A stretch of 64,000 bases of DNA from Celeribacter baekdonensis B30 (lineage in GTDB: Bacteria > Pseudomonadota > Alphaproteobacteria > Rhodobacterales > Rhodobacteraceae): positions 62,001-126,000 of the forward strand of contig NZ_AMRK01000006.1 of NCBI RefSeq assembly GCF_000299875.1. The letters run 5' to 3'. The position numbers were made by a program, and so were the translations under genes. Under the pieces are notes generated by a model. It had not been told where the DNA came from and did no database searches. It saw only the letters and a list, made by a program, of their open reading frames with translations. Of the stretch, positions 27,423 to 35,782 are shown in pieces (positions within the stretch are counted from its first letter, which is position 1; every line of letters begins with the position of its first letter).

Positions 27423-29129
27423 GTGACACACCGCGCGGGTTTTTCGCTTTCGGCCCTGACCGCCGTCGGACTGATTTTAGGCGTCGGGCTTTTCAACCCG
27501 TCTCCGGTCTCGGCGGATGCGGGTGCCTATCTTGCGGCGCGCCAGGCGACAATGGATCGCAGTTTTCGCGACCTTGTGGGCTATGCGACGCGCTCGCTGG
27601 CCTCTGATCCGCAAAACCCGGTCCTGCTCGAATCCGTGATCTCGGGCCATATCTCCATGGGCAACTTTGATCAGATCAAGGGTTACGCCACCGTGTTGCG
27701 CAACCTTGAACCCGGCAATCAAATCGCCGCCATGGGCAATCTGACGCTACTGGCGCGTGATGAGGATTATGACGGTGTGATTGCGGCCCTTGATGAGGGA
27801 CAAAGCATTTCTACCGTCGTTGACGGGATGGTGCATGCTTGGGCTTTCGTCGGCAAAGGCGATATGTCCAGTGCTCTGGCCCTGTTTGACAGCACGGTTG
27901 ATGCGGGGCAGGGATTTGAGTTTTTTGGGCCTTATAACAAGGCCCTGGCCCTCGCCCTCGTAGGGGATTACGAAGGCGCGCTTGAAACGCTGTCTTCGGT
28001 TGGCATGCCCGCTACGCGTTCTGCCGTCATCGCACAAGCCCAAATTCTTAGCCAATTGGAGCGCAATGACGAGGCGCTTACCCTGATCAATGACAGTTTC
28101 GGACCGGCCAGTGATGCGCAAATCGACGCTCTCAAAGCCGCCCTGAGTGCGGGCGAAAACGTGCCGTTCACAGTCGTGCGCAGTGCGCGGGACGGTATGG
28201 CGGATGTGTTTTTCGCCGTGGCGTCCGCCCTAGATGGCGGGCTTGATGATGGCTACACGCTTTTGTACGCGCGCATTGCCCAGGAATTGCGCCCGGATGA
28301 GGCCAATTATGCGTTGTTCAGCGCTGCGCTTTTGGAGCGGCTCGACAATTACGATCTTGCCACCACCGCTTTTGACGCCATTGGTGTTGATGATCCGGCC
28401 TATCCGATGGCCACGCTTGGCCGCGCCGAAGCGCTGCGGGCGGCGGGCAAAGACGATGCCGAGCTTGAGGTTTTGCGCCAGTTGACGAAATCCCATCCTG
28501 AATTGGATGACGGGCATATCGCGCTTGGCGATGCGTTGCGTCGCCATGAACGCTATGCGGAAGCGGCCGAGGCCTACACCGTTGCAATTGATCTCAATCG
28601 GCCGCCCAGCCGAGCACAATGGCCGCTCTATTTCACCCGTGGCATCGCCTATGAGCGCGAAGGTGTTTGGGACAAGGCCGAGGCCGATCTGCGTCAGGCG
28701 CTTGCACTGGAACCCGATCAGCCGCAGGTGCTGAATTACCTTGGCTATTCTTTCCTTGAGATGAAAACCAACCTTGATGAAGCCATGGGGATGATCCGCA
28801 AGGCCTCTGCTGCGCGTCCGAATGATGGCTATATCACCGACAGTCTGGCGTGGGGGCTGTACCTTTTGGGTCGCTATGATGAAGCCGTCGATCCAATGGA
28901 ACGCGCCGCCGCATTGATGCCGGTCGATGCGGTGGTGAACGATCACTTGGGGGACGTCTATTGGGCGGTGGGGCGCGAACGCGAAGCACGGTTTCAATGG
29001 GAACGCGCCCTGTCCTTTGATCCCGAGGAGGATGAGGCCAAGCGTATTCGCCGCAAATTGGAGGTGGGGCTGGACCGGGTGTTGGGTGAGGAGGGGCTCG
29101 CGCCCACGCGCCCCTTGGATGATGGCTAA
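27423..29129 (+). CDS. Exported TPR-repeat protein
   Basis: The 568-aa product has a signal peptide (cleavage probably after PVSA, near residue 31) and is otherwise built of helical tetratricopeptide repeats. The clearest ones lie between about 360 and 530, for example HIALGDALRRHERYAEAAEA, EREGVWDKAEADLRQALALE and LGDVYWAVGREREARFQWER. It probably acts as a periplasmic scaffold. The start is a GTG with AAGGAGATTTCTG upstream. It is followed six bases later by ispE, so the two form a transcription unit. Confidence 0.85.
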   Translation: MTHRAGFSLSALTAVGLILGVGLFNPSPVSADAGAYLAARQATMDRSFRDLVGYATRSLASDPQNPVLLESVISGHISMGNFDQIKGYATVLRNLEPGNQIAAMGNLTLLARDEDYDGVIAALDEGQSISTVVDGMVHAWAFVGKGDMSSALALFDSTVDAGQGFEFFGPYNKALALALVGDYEGALETLSSVGMPATRSAVIAQAQILSQLERNDEALTLINDSFGPASDAQIDALKAALSAGENVPFTVVRSARDGMADVFFAVASALDGGLDDGYTLLYARIAQELRPDEANYALFSAALLERLDNYDLATTAFDAIGVDDPAYPMATLGRAEALRAAGKDDAELEVLRQLTKSHPELDDGHIALGDALRRHERYAEAAEAYTVAIDLNRPPSRAQWPLYFTRGIAYEREGVWDKAEADLRQALALEPDQPQVLNYLGYSFLEMKTNLDEAMGMIRKASAARPNDGYITDSLAWGLYLLGRYDEAVDPMERAAALMPVDAVVNDHLGDVYWAVGREREARFQWERALSFDPEEDEAKRIRRKLEVGLDRVLGEEGLAPTRPLDDG

Positions 29130-29135
29130 CCCCAT

Positions 29136-29966
29136 ATGATCACAAAGATTTTTGCTCCGGCCAAGATCAACCTTGCCCTACATGTCACCGGGCAACGGTC
29201 GGATGGCTATCACCTGTTGGACAGCCTTGTGGCCTTCGTCGATCTCGGCGATCAGATCATCGCCGCACCTGCCGTGCAATCGTCCCTGACGGTGACGGGT
29301 CCCTTTGCCGAGGGTGTGCCTGCCGATGGCACCAACCTTGTGTTGAAAGCGGCGGCTTTGGCCGGGCGGCCGATGGCCCTGACGCTTGATAAACATTTGC
29401 CGCCGGCCTCCGGCATTGGGGGCGGATCGGCGGATGCGGCGGCGACATTACGCGCGGCGGCCCGTTTGGGAACTCAGCCGGTGACCGCCGATCAGGCGCT
29501 GTCGCTGGGCGCGGATGTCCCCGTTTGTTTGCGCTCGAAACCGGTGCGGATGTCGGGGATCGGCGAGGGGCTGACCCCCGTCGTCATGCCCGCGCTGCAT
29601 CTGGTGTTGGTCAACCCTCGGATCGAAGTGTCGACGCCGGAGGTGTTCGCCCGCCTTGAGCGCAAAGACAATATGCCGATGCCCGATAAGTTGCCGCGTT
29701 GGCCGGACACCTTGGCTTTTGTCGATTGGTTGAGCACTCAGCGCAACGATCTTGAACGACCTGCAGTGAAACTTGTGCCCGAGATTGCAGCGGCTTTGGC
29801 GGCTTTGGTGCTGGCCCCAAAAGTACAAATGGTGCGGATGTCGGGGTCCGGTGCGACCTGTTTTGGTCTTTTCGAGGATCGTTTGTCTGCGGATGCAGCG
29901 GCGGCGCAAATGGCCGCAAGCAATCCGTGGTGGTGGGTCAAATCGGCCAGCACGCTGCCGGGCTAA
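29136..29966 (+). CDS. ispE: 4-(cytidine 5'-diphospho)-2-C-methyl-D-erythritol kinase
   Basis: GHMP-kinase of the MEP pathway that phosphorylates CDP-ME on the way to isopentenyl diphosphate. The 276-aa product has FAPAKINLALHVTGQRSDGY (about 5-24), the ATP-binding glycine-rich loop PPASGIGGGSADAAATLRA (about 89-107), and the third motif VRMSGSGATCFGLF near 232-245. Length is normal. It is preceded by the TPR gene in the same unit and is convergent with the polyprenyl synthase gene. Confidence 0.94.
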   Translation: MITKIFAPAKINLALHVTGQRSDGYHLLDSLVAFVDLGDQIIAAPAVQSSLTVTGPFAEGVPADGTNLVLKAAALAGRPMALTLDKHLPPASGIGGGSADAAATLRAAARLGTQPVTADQALSLGADVPVCLRSKPVRMSGIGEGLTPVVMPALHLVLVNPRIEVSTPEVFARLERKDNMPMPDKLPRWPDTLAFVDWLSTQRNDLERPAVKLVPEIAAALAALVLAPKVQMVRMSGSGATCFGLFEDRLSADAAAAQMAASNPWWWVKSASTLPG

Positions 29967-29982
29967 GGCGCGCTATCGTTTG

Positions 29983-30023
29983 GCGCAGCCGAGCCACATA
30001 TTAAATTAGCGCAGCCGAGCCAC
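29983..30023. repeat. Short direct duplication at the 3' end of the polyprenyl synthase gene
   Basis: The 15-base sequence GCGCAGCCGAGCCAC occurs at 29983-29997 and again at 30009-30023, 26 bases apart. The second copy encodes the last residues of the polyprenyl synthase (ARLR) on the minus strand; the first lies just after its stop. It looks like a small tandem duplication of the gene end. Confidence 0.8.
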
Positions 30024-31016
30024 GACATAATCCGCGATGTCCGACAGCATGTGAACAACCTCACCCGCAGGCAGCACAGACAGCGCCGCCTTGGCTTTTT
30101 CCGCCCAGTCCAGCGCCACCTCTCGGGTCTCTTCGAGCGCATTGTGGCGGTTCAACAGTGCGATGGCATGGTCCAGATCGCCCTCGTCCTGTTTGCCTTT
30201 CTCGATGGTCTTGACCCAAAAGGCGCGCTCTGTCTCGTCCGCTTTGGCAATCGCTTTGATCACCGGCAGGGTCAGTTTGCGTTCGCGGAAATCGTCACCG
30301 ATGTTTTTCCCGGTCTGCGCCGAGCCCCAATAATCCAAAAGATCATCGACGATCTGAAATGAAATCCCAAGCGCATCGCCATAGTCAAACAGCGCCTTGA
30401 CCACCGTGTCATCCGCCTCGGCCAAAACGCCGCCGACTTCGGTTGCCGCCGAAAACAGCGCTGCAGTTTTGCCGCGTACGACTTGCAGGTACACGCTCTC
30501 GTCGGTTTTCAAATCTTGCGCGGCGGTCAGTTGCAACACTTCGCCCTCGGCGATGGTCGCGGAGGCGTTGGAGAGGATTTGCAACACGCGCATGTTGTCG
30601 GCATCTGTCATCAACTGAAATGCGCGGGCAAAAAGATAATCCCCCACCAGCACCGAAGATTTGTTGTCCCACAACAGGTTCGCCGTGGGACGCCCGCGCC
30701 GCTGCGCGCTTTCATCGACCACATCGTCATGCAACAGCGTGGCGGTGTGGATGAATTCGACCGTGGCGGCGAGGTGAATGTGATAGGGGCCCATGTAGCC
30801 ACAGGCCTTGGCCGCCGCCAAGGTCAACATTGGACGCAACCGTTTGCCGCCCGCCTCGATCAAATGCGCGGTGACTTCGGGAATGCGCGGCGCGTGCTCC
30901 GAGGACATGCGTTCACGGATCAGGGCGTTGACGGCCTCAAGCTCGGGCGCAAGATATGCGGCCAATTGCTCATGCGGTTTGATCGCCGCTCGTTTTGTCG
31001 CCTCACCCAAACTCAT
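30006..31016 (-). CDS. Polyprenyl (octaprenyl/decaprenyl) diphosphate synthase
   Basis: Trans-prenyl chain elongation enzyme that makes the long isoprenoid tail for ubiquinone. The 336-aa product has GGKRLRPML near residue 55, the first Asp-rich motif LLHDDVVDESAQRRGRPTAN (about 91-110) and the second motif FQIVDDLLDYWG near 220. Chain length (C40 or C50) cannot be read directly; alphaproteobacteria mostly make Q-10. The ATG at 31016 (MSLGEATKRA) with AAGGAG upstream is preferred to a longer frame. It is divergent from the DUF2007 gene, 50 bases away. Confidence 0.92.
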   Translation of the reverse strand: MSLGEATKRAAIKPHEQLAAYLAPELEAVNALIRERMSSEHAPRIPEVTAHLIEAGGKRLRPMLTLAAAKACGYMGPYHIHLAATVEFIHTATLLHDDVVDESAQRRGRPTANLLWDNKSSVLVGDYLFARAFQLMTDADNMRVLQILSNASATIAEGEVLQLTAAQDLKTDESVYLQVVRGKTAALFSAATEVGGVLAEADDTVVKALFDYGDALGISFQIVDDLLDYWGSAQTGKNIGDDFRERKLTLPVIKAIAKADETERAFWVKTIEKGKQDEGDLDHAIALLNRHNALEETREVALDWAEKAKAALSVLPAGEVVHMLSDIADYVVARLR

Positions 31017-31066
31017 GGGACACTCCTTGTCTCGACAAACCCCTCGGTCTGTCTTTAAATCAAGTG

Positions 31067-31285
31067 ATGAAACAGCTCCTGCGCACAACCGACCTGACCC
31101 AGATCATCTATGCCAAAGCCATCTTGTCCGGGGAGGATATAGACTGCTTTGAAATGGACGTCCATATGAGCGTCCTTGAGGGCAGTCTTGGCATATTGCC
31201 GCGTCGATTGATGGTCTTAGACGAGGATCTCAATCAGGCGCGGCGGATTTTGCGCGATCATGATTTTGAGTTGGAAGATCTGTGA
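31067..31285 (+). CDS. DUF2007 domain protein
   Basis: The 72-aa product matches the small DUF2007 family: MKQLLRTTDLTQIIYAKAIL at the start, then DIDCFEMDVHMSVLEGSLGI and LMVLDEDLNQARRIL. These proteins are thought to bind or signal, but the role is not proven. Its stop codon overlaps the GTG start of the methyltransferase gene (GTGA), so the two are coupled. Confidence 0.85.
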   Translation: MKQLLRTTDLTQIIYAKAILSGEDIDCFEMDVHMSVLEGSLGILPRRLMVLDEDLNQARRILRDHDFELEDL

Positions 31286-32043
31286 GTTCGGAGACGACGG
31301 AGACCTGTGACGCGTTTTTGGGCGGGCGGGTGCAGCTTTACCAACCGGCAGACGGCTATCGCGCCGGTGTCGATCCGGTTATGTTGGCGGCGGCGACGCC
31401 TGCGCAGCCCGGACAGCATGTGTTGGAATTGGGCTGTGGGGCAGGGGCCGCGTTGCTGTGCTTGCATGCGCGCGTTGCGGGGCTGTCGCTGACCGGGGTT
31501 GAGATGCAGCCGATGTATGCCGATCTGGCCCGACGCAATGCGGCTCTGAACGGTGCCGATATGAGGGTTGTGGAGGCCGATTTGCGGCATCTACCGCCGG
31601 ATATAAAGACGCGCGGATTTGATCATGTGATGGCCAATCCGCCTTATTATGATCGCGCCCGTTCGACGTCTTCTCTCAATGCCGGGCGGGATATGGCCCT
31701 TGCAGGTGACACGCCGCTGAGCGATTGGATTGACGTGGCCGCGAAACGGCTTGCGCCCAAAGGCTATCTGACGATGATCCAAAAGGCGGATCGCCTCCCG
31801 GACATCTTGACACCGCTGATGGCACGGCTTGGCTCTGTACGGGTGCGTGCCATTCAGCCGCGTGTGGGGCGTGTGGCCGAGTTGGTGATTGTTCAGGCGC
31901 GCAAGGGCGGGCGGGCGGCGTTTGTGATGGAGCCGCCGCTGATCATGCATGAGGGCGAGCGACATCTGCGCGATGGTGAAAGCTACACGGCTCAGGTGTT
32001 AACCATTTTGCGCGAAGGCGGGGATTTGCCCTGGGGGCATTAA
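31282..32043 (+). CDS. TrmN6-like tRNA (adenine-N6)-methyltransferase
   Basis: SAM-dependent methyltransferase of the YfiC/TrmN6 group, expected to modify A37 of tRNA-Val. The 253-aa product has a substrate loop FLGGRVQLYQPADGYRAGVD, SAM motif I VLELGCGAGAALLCLH (about 47-62) and the catalytic N6-methyltransferase motif NPPYY near residue 122. Start is a GTG overlapping the DUF2007 stop. The exact RNA target is inference from the family. Confidence 0.85.
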   Translation: MSSETTETCDAFLGGRVQLYQPADGYRAGVDPVMLAAATPAQPGQHVLELGCGAGAALLCLHARVAGLSLTGVEMQPMYADLARRNAALNGADMRVVEADLRHLPPDIKTRGFDHVMANPPYYDRARSTSSLNAGRDMALAGDTPLSDWIDVAAKRLAPKGYLTMIQKADRLPDILTPLMARLGSVRVRAIQPRVGRVAELVIVQARKGGRAAFVMEPPLIMHEGERHLRDGESYTAQVLTILREGGDLPWGH

Positions 32044-32180
32044 TCCTTTGGCAATATTTCGCGCGCAACCCTGAGCGCGTCATTTTGTTCCAAAACAAAC
32101 CCGTGACACGACTCAAAATCTATGGTGCACTTGTTACATAGCTTTTACATTGAAGCTAAATCAAACAGAGAGGAGAAGAC

Positions 32181-32348
32181 ATGAGCTTGGTTTCCCATAT
32201 TGAGGAATTGAAGAAAAAGCACAAATCCCTCTCCGAAGCCGTCGAAATCGCGCAACGCTCCCCAAGCGCAGACGACCTTCGGATCGCAGACCTGAAAAAG
32301 CAAAAACTCCGGATCAAGGAAGAGATCGCGCGTTTGAGCACGACCTAA
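32181..32348 (+). CDS. DUF465 (YdcH-like) small helical protein
   Basis: The 55-aa protein is almost wholly alpha-helical and charged, with the YdcH/DUF465 pattern HIEELKKKHKSLSEAVEIA and LRIADLKKQKLRIKEEIARL, predicted to form a helical hairpin. GAGAGGAGAAGAC provides a strong ribosome site at 32168-32180. Function unknown. The 137-base gap upstream is AT-richer and probably carries its promoter. The 115-bp repeat starts eight bases after its stop. Confidence 0.85.
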   Translation: MSLVSHIEELKKKHKSLSEAVEIAQRSPSADDLRIADLKKQKLRIKEEIARLSTT

Positions 32349-32356
32349 AACGTTAT

Positions 32357-32471
32357 TAAAGCGTCACACCTTTCACCTGAGACAGGGAAAAAGTGTGACG
32401 CTGTCAGACATATTAATGTTGTGGGCGTTCCGCCATAAACCCGTGAAACAGGTTTATGGCGGAACGCTTTA
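32357..32471. repeat. 115-bp double-hairpin repeat element, copy 1
   Basis: This element has a near-identical copy in the opposite orientation at 60756-60870, the same length with 7 differences. Its ends are inverted (TAAAGCGT ... ACGCTTTA). Hairpin 1 (about 32361-32401) has arms starting GCGTCACAC and ending GTGTGACGC, with an inner CCTG-AGA-CAGG stem. Hairpin 2 (about 32424-32467) has a perfect 17-base stem starting GCGTTCCGCCATAAACC. Both ends are bounded by TA. It sits between the convergent 3' ends of the DUF465 and DMT-exporter genes. No coding potential. It is most like a non-autonomous mobile element or a REP/BIME-type repeat. Confidence 0.9.
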
Positions 32472-32482
32472 AGTACAGATCA

Positions 32483-33346
32483 TCATCCGGTCTGGCGGTT
32501 TGTAAAAGCGGCCAGACCGGCACCAGCAGTAATCAATCCCGCCGAGAGCAAAAGCATCAAACGCGGCTCAGTCACCCCTCCAAGGATCAGAGCCCCTGTT
32601 GACAAAAGTGGCGCGGCATATGCCGCTGTTCCAAGCAGTTGAATATCGCCCTTTTTCATTCCCACATCCCACAAGTAAAACGCACCGCCTGCGGGACCCA
32701 GTCCCAATGCGATCAGCGCCCCCCATCCTATGTAGGTTGCGGGCCAAACGGTCTCTTCAAAAGCCAAATGCGAGATCAACGAGAGGAACGCCGACAAAAG
32801 GCAAAATACGGCGACAGAGGCAGTGGTGATATGGCCGATCCGGCGCGAGATCACTGAATATCCGGCCCATGTGAAGGCCCCCGCCAAGGCGAGAAGATAG
32901 CCAAGTCCGGCCTCTCCCGCAAAGGATGTGCCACGCGCGATGACGAGGATGGCCCCCGCCAGCCCAAGTACGGCCCCTAAAATGTGCAGTGGGCGAAGGC
33001 GTTCGCCGGGCAAAAGGCCGGAAAAGAGGACGATCAGCAAGGGCCAGAGGTAGTTGATCAATCCCGCTTCCGCCGGAGGGGCAAGACGCAGGGATGAAAA
33101 ATACAGGAAATGAAAGCCAAAAATCCCAAGTGTGCCAAAGCCATAGACCAAGGGCGAGACGCGTTTCAAATCCCTCCATGCACGGTTTTTGGCGATCCAG
33201 ATCAGGCCAATTCCGCCACCAATGGCAAAGCTGATCGCATTGAGTTGCAGTGCCGGGACCGGCGTGCTGGCCACGGTGAACAGCGCCAAAAGCGCCCAGA
33301 GAAGGACGGCGAGAAAGCCGATGGATGTGGCGGTTTTGCGTGTCAT
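32483..33346 (-). CDS. DMT-superfamily (EamA) exporter
   Basis: The 287-aa membrane protein has about ten hydrophobic helices in two EamA halves: LLWALLALFTVA near the start, PAEAGLINYLWPLLIVLFSG (about 86-105) at the first-half signature, and GPAGGAFYLWDVGMKKGDIQ (about 222-241) in the second half. It resembles the YddG-like aromatic amino acid exporters. The start ATG at 33346 (MTRKTATSIGF) was chosen because the alternative at 33385 lies in the T-run of the phbB terminator. Confidence 0.88.
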   Translation of the reverse strand: MTRKTATSIGFLAVLLWALLALFTVASTPVPALQLNAISFAIGGGIGLIWIAKNRAWRDLKRVSPLVYGFGTLGIFGFHFLYFSSLRLAPPAEAGLINYLWPLLIVLFSGLLPGERLRPLHILGAVLGLAGAILVIARGTSFAGEAGLGYLLALAGAFTWAGYSVISRRIGHITTASVAVFCLLSAFLSLISHLAFEETVWPATYIGWGALIALGLGPAGGAFYLWDVGMKKGDIQLLGTAAYAAPLLSTGALILGGVTEPRLMLLLSAGLITAGAGLAAFTNRQTG

Positions 33347-33383
33347 TGCGCGAGATAGCCGTAAGTCTTTGAGCTGCGCAATC

Positions 33384-33416
33384 ATAAAAAAAGGGGCCAC
33401 GGCTGTGACCCCCTTC
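33384..33416 (-). terminator. Intrinsic terminator after phbB
   Basis: On the minus strand the stem AAGGGGGTCAC / GTGGCCCCTT (one G-T wobble, loop AGCC) is followed by seven Ts. It lies about 20 bases after the phbB stop. Confidence 0.88.
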
Positions 33417-33434
33417 AAACCGTATCTCAACGCC

Positions 33435-34157
33435 TTAGGTGAGGTATTGGCCGCCGTTCGCCGTGATGGTCGAGCCGGTGATAAAGCCCGCCTCATCGGA
33501 GGCAAGGAACACCACACAGCGGGCGATGTCTTCGGGTTCGCCAAGGCGACCAACGGGAATGGTCGAAATGATTGACTCGCGGACTTTTTCCGGCACGGCC
33601 ATGACCATTTCGGTCGCGATATAGCCGGGGCAAATCACGTTGACGGTGACGCCAGCGCGCGCACCCTCTTGAGCCAAGGCTTTGGTGAATCCGATGTCAC
33701 CCGCTTTTGCGGCCGAATAGTTCACCTGGCCAAACTGACCTTTTTGGCCGTTGATCGACGAAATGTTGATCACGCGACCAAATTTACGCTCGCGCATGCC
33801 TGGCCAGATTGGGTGAGTCATGTTGAACACACCGGAAAGGTTGGTGTCCATGACCTGCTGCCATTGCTCACGGGTCATCTTGTGGAACGGCGCATCGCGG
33901 GTGATGCCCGCGTTGTTGACGAGAATGTCTACGGGGCCAAGCTCGGCCTCGACTTTGGCAATGCCTTCAACACAGCCATCGTAATCTGCCACGGACCATT
34001 TAAAGGTCTTGATGCCGGTTTCCTCAGTGAACTTCGCAGCAGCGTCGTCATTGCCTGCATAGTTTGCAGCCACGGTGTAGCCTGCGTCTTTCAGGGCCTT
34101 CGAAATGGCGGCGCCAATCCCGCGCGTTCCCCCGGTCACGATTGCGACTTTGGACAT
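33435..34157 (-). CDS. phbB: Acetoacetyl-CoA reductase
   Basis: NADPH-dependent reduction of acetoacetyl-CoA to (R)-3-hydroxybutyryl-CoA for PHB synthesis. The 240-aa short-chain dehydrogenase has the cofactor loop VTGGTRGIGAAISKAL (about 7-22), NNAGITRD near 87, the catalytic Ser and YSAAK (about 148-152), and CPGYIATEMVMAVPEKV near 180. The ATG at 34157 follows GGGAGGAGTATC. It is downstream of phbA with a 300-base gap that contains its own promoter-like region and a motif shared with phbA. Confidence 0.95.
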   Translation of the reverse strand: MSKVAIVTGGTRGIGAAISKALKDAGYTVAANYAGNDDAAAKFTEETGIKTFKWSVADYDGCVEGIAKVEAELGPVDILVNNAGITRDAPFHKMTREQWQQVMDTNLSGVFNMTHPIWPGMRERKFGRVINISSINGQKGQFGQVNYSAAKAGDIGFTKALAQEGARAGVTVNVICPGYIATEMVMAVPEKVRESIISTIPVGRLGEPEDIARCVVFLASDEAGFITGSTITANGGQYLT

Positions 34158-34217
34158 GATACTCCTCCCTATCAAATCTTCTGTTGGAAATCTTGTTATC
34201 CAAAATATTCTGCAGCC

Positions 34218-34228
34218 GCAACAATATT
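34218..34228 (-). promoter_or_regulatory. Candidate operator upstream of phbB
   Basis: Minus-strand AATATTGTTGC, about 60 bases before the phbB start. The same 11 bases occur about 57 bases before the phbA start in the same orientation, and 10 of them recur upstream of the RTX gene. A PHB regulator such as PhaR is one candidate binder; this is inference. Confidence 0.45.
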
Positions 34229-34420
34229 ACTTAGCTGATGCAGAAATTTTTTGGCGCGACGGCATCGTCCCATGACATGGCTCCCAATGTTTTGGACATG
34301 AACACTGTACCGTCCAATCATGACAAACTGAATGCGGCGTGGGATCAAGAGCTATTTTAAGAAGGGAGTGTTTGCGCTACCATTTTGTAGGCTTTGGGCT
34401 TGTTTTGAGATCAAGCGGAG

Positions 34421-34446
34421 GGGAGAGGCCCCGAATTGGCCCCTCC
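34421..34446 (-). terminator. GC-rich hairpin after phbA
   Basis: On the minus strand GGGAGGGGCC pairs with GGCCTCTCCC (one G-T wobble), starting about 12 bases after the phbA stop. There is no T-run, so it may slow or protect the mRNA rather than terminate. Confidence 0.5.
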
Positions 34447-34457
34447 CAGATTGGCTA

Positions 34458-35633
34458 TCAATCGCGTTCGACGCAGAGGGCAACGCCCATACCGCCGCCG
34501 ATGCAGAGTGTGGCGAGGCCTTTTTTGGCATCGCGGCGCTGCATCTCAAACAAAAGCGTGTTGAGAATACGTGCACCAGAGGCGCCGATCGGGTGGCCGA
34601 TGGCAATTGCGCCACCGTTTACGTTTACCACGGCCGGATCCCAGCCCATGTCTTTGTTCACGGCACAGGCTTGTGCGGCAAAGGCTTCGTTGGCTTCGAC
34701 CAGATCAAGATCCTGAGCCTTCCAACCGGCTTTTTCGAGCGCTTTGCGGGAGGCATGGATCGGGCCGACACCCATGATCGACGGGTCGAGACCGGCGGTT
34801 GCATAGGAGGCGATGCGGGCCAGGGGTTGGATGCCGCGTTTTGCCGCGTTGTCTGCCGACATCAAAAGCACGCCAGCCGCGCCATCGTTGATCCCTGAGG
34901 CGTTGCCTGCGGTGACAGATCCCTCTTTGTCAAAGGCCGGGCGCAGTTTTTGCATGGACTCCAACGTCGCGCCGTGACGGATGTATTCGTCGGCATCAAC
35001 GATGATTTCGCCTTTACGGGTTTTCACCGCGAAGGGGATGATTTCATCAGAGAATTTCCCAGCCTTTTGCGCCGCTTCGGCTTTGTTTTGCGAGGCGAGG
35101 GCAAAGGCGTCCTGCATTTCGCGGGAAATCTGCCATTGATTGGCAACGTTTTCGGCGGTGATGCCCATGTGGTAGCCGTTAAACGCGTCCCAAAGGCCGT
35201 CTTTGATCATCGAATCGATGAACTTCATATCGCCCATTTTATGGCCAGCGCGCAGGTTGGCGACATGGGGAGACATGGACATGTTTTCTTGGCCGCCGGC
35301 ACAGACGATGTCGGCATCCCCCAACATGATGTGTTGGGCGGCGAGGGCGACGGTGCGCAGGCCCGAGCCACAGACTTGGTTGATGCTCCATGCGGCGGAT
35401 TCTTGTGGCAGACCGGCGTTGATATGGGCTTGGCGTGCCGGGTTTTGACCCTGACCCGCAGTCAGCACCTGACCAAGAATGGTTTCAGACACCTCGCCTT
35501 TTTCAATCCCGGCGCGCGCTACCAGCGCTTCAAGGACTGCGGCGCCGAGGTCGTGGGCCGGGGTATTGGCGAAAGCGCCCGAAAAGCTGCCGACGGCAGT
35601 TCGTGCTGCGGATGCGATAACGACATTGGTCAT
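34458..35633 (-). CDS. phbA: Acetyl-CoA C-acetyltransferase (beta-ketothiolase)
   Basis: Condenses two acetyl-CoA to acetoacetyl-CoA for PHB and the ethylmalonyl-CoA pathway. The 391-aa thiolase has the acylated Cys in [20 protein letters not shown] (Cys near residue 88), the ANEAFAAQ segment, [20 protein letters not shown] (about 342-361) with its His, and the C-terminal active Cys in [11 protein letters not shown]. The ATG at 35633 ([10 protein letters not shown]) is preceded by GGGAGAGAAGACCATC. Longer upstream frames are rejected. Confidence 0.95.
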   Translation of the reverse strand: MTNVVIASAARTAVGSFSGAFANTPAHDLGAAVLEALVARAGIEKGEVSETILGQVLTAGQGQNPARQAHINAGLPQESAAWSINQVCGSGLRTVALAAQHIMLGDADIVCAGGQENMSMSPHVANLRAGHKMGDMKFIDSMIKDGLWDAFNGYHMGITAENVANQWQISREMQDAFALASQNKAEAAQKAGKFSDEIIPFAVKTRKGEIIVDADEYIRHGATLESMQKLRPAFDKEGSVTAGNASGINDGAAGVLLMSADNAAKRGIQPLARIASYATAGLDPSIMGVGPIHASRKALEKAGWKAQDLDLVEANEAFAAQACAVNKDMGWDPAVVNVNGGAIAIGHPIGASGARILNTLLFEMQRRDAKKGLATLCIGGGMGVALCVERD

Positions 35634-35689
35634 GATGGTCTTCTCTCCCAGAATGGTTGTGGGGAGATTGCCCAATGGTTGGATTTTTT

Positions 35690-35704
35690 GCAACAATATT
35701 GCGC
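35690..35704 (-). promoter_or_regulatory. Candidate operator upstream of phbA
   Basis: GCAACAATATTGCGC on the plus strand contains an 8-base palindrome CAATATTG. Read on the minus strand it includes ATATTGTTGC, the same motif as upstream of phbB, 57 bases before the phbA ATG. Confidence 0.45.
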
Positions 35705-35782
35705 GGCTCCCCACCAAAGCAGTAGGCTGCGCGCGCAGCATTTTCAACCATCAATCCCAGGATGAGGCGGTTTGACGCCCGA

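Larger units (their letters stand above)
34158..34457. other. 300-base phbA-phbB intergenic region
   Basis: Holds a GC-rich hairpin near the phbA stop (34421-34446), an AT-richer stretch upstream of phbB with the shared ATATTGTTGC motif at 34218-34227, and the phbB ribosome site. No coding potential is supported. The length and motif suggest phbB has its own promoter. Confidence 0.6.

Noticed and set aside
32357-32471. Repeat copy 1 considered as an ordinary intrinsic terminator
   Set aside because: It has two hairpins, no T-run and a full-length copy 28 kb away in the opposite orientation, which a simple terminator would not have.
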